Source of the DNA: Lingula anatina
Taxonomy: Eukaryota; Brachiopoda; Lingulata; Lingulida; Lingulidae
Length of the DNA: 51,430 bases
Assembly (NCBI RefSeq): GCF_001039355.2
Contig: NW_019776157.1
Coordinates: 308,359 to 359,788 of the forward strand
Direction of reading: 5' to 3'
The position numbers and the translations under genes were made by a program. Below are positions 49,123 to 51,430 of this stretch, piece after piece (positions within the stretch are counted from its first letter, which is position 1; each line of letters opens with the position of its first letter). Under the pieces are notes generated by a model, which worked only from the letters and a program-made list of their open reading frames with translations, was not told the DNA's origin and ran no database searches.

Positions 49123-50939
49123 ACAATACTGACTCACTGATAAGAACTGTCCAAGCTGAAATTAACACGGGTGTTGCAGTTAGTAAGCCCTTTATATTAA
49201 AGAGGCACAGTTAGTTGGATTAGCAGAAATAATAACATAATAATGGAGAAACAGTTCCACCATATAGTGTTCAATAAGTCTTAAAGGTTATTGAGCACTG
49301 TCATTTAAAGGATAACTTCATGGTGCCTTATGTCAAGTTGATAAGGATTTGGTTCAGAATTGTCATTCTTTTTTGATGCTAGCATTATAGTATAATATTT
49401 TGAAAATTAATAAATGTCATCTTAGAATCGCATAGAAAATTATAAGGGTTTTTCCATTTGTATTTGTTTTTGTTGCTTAGTTCTCTGTTGATTTATTGAC
49501 TTTTTTTATATAATATTGAAAAAAAATGCAGTGTACACAACTCAATGAGCACCTGATGATTAGATAGTATAGTGGTGTTGTATAAGAGACAGCATATTAT
49601 GCAGTAAAGTAAAGGGCAGTTAAGGTTTGTCAACAGATAGCCACACATCTCTTGAATATATCTCGTTTAAAACATTTAACTAGTATAAAACTGTAAACTT
49701 CACTTTTTCAGATTGGGGGGGGGGGGGGGGGGAAAAAAAGGTACAATCGATCAAACCAAAATTAATCAAACCTTTGTACCATTTTTAGTTCAATGCCTCA
49801 TTTCCAGTCAGAAATATAAGAGAAAGAATATTTGCAGATCTTCAGAGGATTAATCATCCATACATAAGTACAGTGTTTCTTTCTTTTTTTTTATAATAGC
49901 TAGTGGCATGAAAAGAAAAAAAGGTATCCAGTACAGCTAGTTGAAGGGGCTTCACGTCAGACCTTTTGTATTTTCTTTATGAGTACTTACTCCCCAGAAA
50001 ATGGCTTTTGCAAATTGTATTTACCATTTCAAAAATGTGTATATATGAGTTATCATAGAGATAAGAAAATGCTGTAGATAATTGTTAAAGGCAGATGAAG
50101 TACAACTTTTAATTTACAGTTAATGTGAACAGTGATTTTGGTCACTGATGTAAACATGTTAATGACATAATTTTTTCTAATGAAACGCAATAAAGAACTG
50201 TAAAAGACTAATAATTGTATTGTTGTAATAGAAAATGCAGATTGCTTACAGAGGGCAACAGATGGGAATGGATTTTGATTGCACTGTACGAAATAAAAAA
50301 TCTGATGAAGAAATGTTAAGATGGGACTTTTTAAATGGATTTTTAAGTTGAGGTTGACATAACACAAGGGAAAAGCATAGAATATATTTCAGTTTATTTA
50401 TTAAATTGTTTAATTAACTGGCTTTATCTAGGATTTCACTAGCTTGACTCCTTTGTTAAAGATTGATTTTTATCAAATTCAAAATATCTTAAACCTAAAT
50501 GAGCATAATTTGCCATGATTATCCATGAAACTTTGTCTTCTTTTTGCAAACTTGTATTCAATATTTTGAAACTTGAACACAAGGGTCAGTAAAATAAAAA
50601 AAGAATACTGACCAAATACTCAAGATAGATTTTATTATCACAGATCAATGAAGCACATTATTTCAGCATTAAATGCCTTGGTTATCTAAAAAAATGTCTA
50701 TTTAAAGTGAATGAGATCATTAACAGCAGTATCAATTAATAAAAAAAGGAACTTAATGAGATTCTGGTCACATTTTCTGCACCATTGTTATGCATTAATA
50801 TCAAGATCAAAGTTCAATACAAAATATTTTCATGTCATATATTTTTTTTCTTCAAATCATAAATTGCACAGTTCTGCATTTCTGAATATATATCACTAAA
50901 TTAGTTAAAGGTTCCACTGTCACTAGAGCAATCAGTTTT

Positions 50940-51430
50940 TTAAAACTTAACAAGCTGTGCCTTCTCCTGCATGTGATCATCCTCACCAGCCTCATTTGAT
51001 GAGAAAAGTAGGCAGTAACCATAGACACAAACTGCCTTCAAGGTTTGAAACACAAACAAGTCCTCTAGCAGTGCCACTCCTACCAGAGCAGCCCAGTTGT
51101 ACACAGTGCTATCACTCAGCTCTCCGCCATACGCAATGGTGAGAAATACTGCCAAAGCCATGGAGGCACCCAGCAAAATGACTGCTGGATAGATCAAAAA
51201 GTGGGGCAACTTTCCGCTATCATGTTTTCTGTTGACCATCATCTCCAGTGACTTCAGCTCAGTGTATGGCACCTCATCTGATGGTTCTGGAACAGATTGT
51301 GGGAAAATGAATAAATGAATTCGGAAAGTATGTGAAAGTTTTACTTCAAATTGAAGCAGGCTAATATTACCTCCCATACGACCATAATCACTGCTATGAT
51401 TATAATGAGTAAGGGCAAGGAAGGTTATAT
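50940..51430 (-). CDS. C-terminal exons of an unrecognised membrane protein (partial)
   Basis: The last exon runs from 51286 down to a TAA at 50940 (115 codons with stop) after a TTCCAG acceptor. It joins in phase (G|AA, Glu) to an upstream exon ending at 51371 with a GTAATATT donor and reading ...SDYGRMG. That exon may continue past the window edge or start at a CATAG acceptor near 51394. The terminal part has two strongly hydrophobic segments, one containing YPAVILLGASMALAVFLTIA and one from NWAALVGVALLEDLFVFQTL to CVYGYCLL, then a charged tail. The paired helices with an E-D-x-F-V-x-Q-x-L-K motif faintly recall the membrane region of polycystin-1-like proteins. I hold that at low confidence and assign no function. 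Confidence 0.6.
   Translation of the reverse strand, partial: ITFLALTHYNHSSDYGRMGGNISLLQFEVKLSHTFRIHLFIFPQSVPEPSDEVPYTELKSLEMMVNRKHDSGKLPHFLIYPAVILLGASMALAVFLTIAYGGELSDSTVYNWAALVGVALLEDLFVFQTLKAVCVYGYCLLFSSNEAGEDDHMQEKAQLVKF

Larger units (their letters stand above)
48453..50939. other. 3'UTR of the BTB-ZF gene and convergent intergenic region
   Basis: No ORF has domain or splice support. AATAAA-type signals occur at about 49409, 50189 and 50291, so the UTR end is uncertain. The region holds the tandem repeat at 48791-48990, a (GT)n plus G run at 49085-49122 and another G run at 49716-49732. Confidence 0.55.

Overview
The window is animal nuclear DNA. It is AT-rich, has multi-exon genes with GT-AG introns, and carries many short inverted-repeat elements, microsatellites and a LINE remnant. 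Frequent TACATGTA-like motifs, the element load and the high allelic divergence fit a lophotrochozoan, most likely a mollusc. That assignment is an inference with moderate-to-low confidence.

Layout. (1) 116-1046, minus strand: 5' coding part of an unrecognised Cys-containing protein that runs off the left edge. (2) 2767-28347, plus strand: a complete PPM1H/J/M-type PP2C phosphatase gene with 11 coding exons. One non-redundant exon path gives 506 aa in one frame. (3) 33112-34104, minus strand: a two-exon gene for a 44-aa Cys-rich protein, too small for ordinary ORF scans. (4) 35043-40827, plus strand: an eight-exon EF-hand protein of 720 aa resembling EFCAB12. (5) 42394-45282, minus strand: N-alpha-acetyltransferase 10 (174 aa, seven exons). 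(6) 45519-48452, plus strand: a BTB/POZ C2H2 zinc-finger protein (462 aa, four exons), head-to-head with (5) across 236 bp, whose first intron appears to use a GC-AG donor. (7) 50940-51430, minus strand: the 3' end of an unrecognised membrane protein gene.

The most important structural result concerns gene (2). Exons 2-3 and exons 5-9 each appear twice. Every duplicated block abuts a single N (14884, 18114, 24880). The copies differ almost only by intronic indels, microsatellite length and synonymous changes, and splicing exon 3 to the second exon 2 would give an immediate stop. The simplest reading is that two haplotypes were laid end to end in the assembly. This turns the window into an allele comparison: three mobile-element insertions appear filled in one haplotype and unoccupied in the other (a CACTA-like element with AGG target duplication, a Harbinger-like MITE with TTA, and a TTAA element).

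The most unusual local pattern is in the intron after exon 3. Degenerate copies of the last ~25 bases of exon 3 plus its splice donor recur several times downstream, as if the intron's 5' part grew by repeated duplication of an exon-intron junction. I found no prokaryotic, viral or CRISPR-type system, and no tRNA or rRNA gene I would stand behind.
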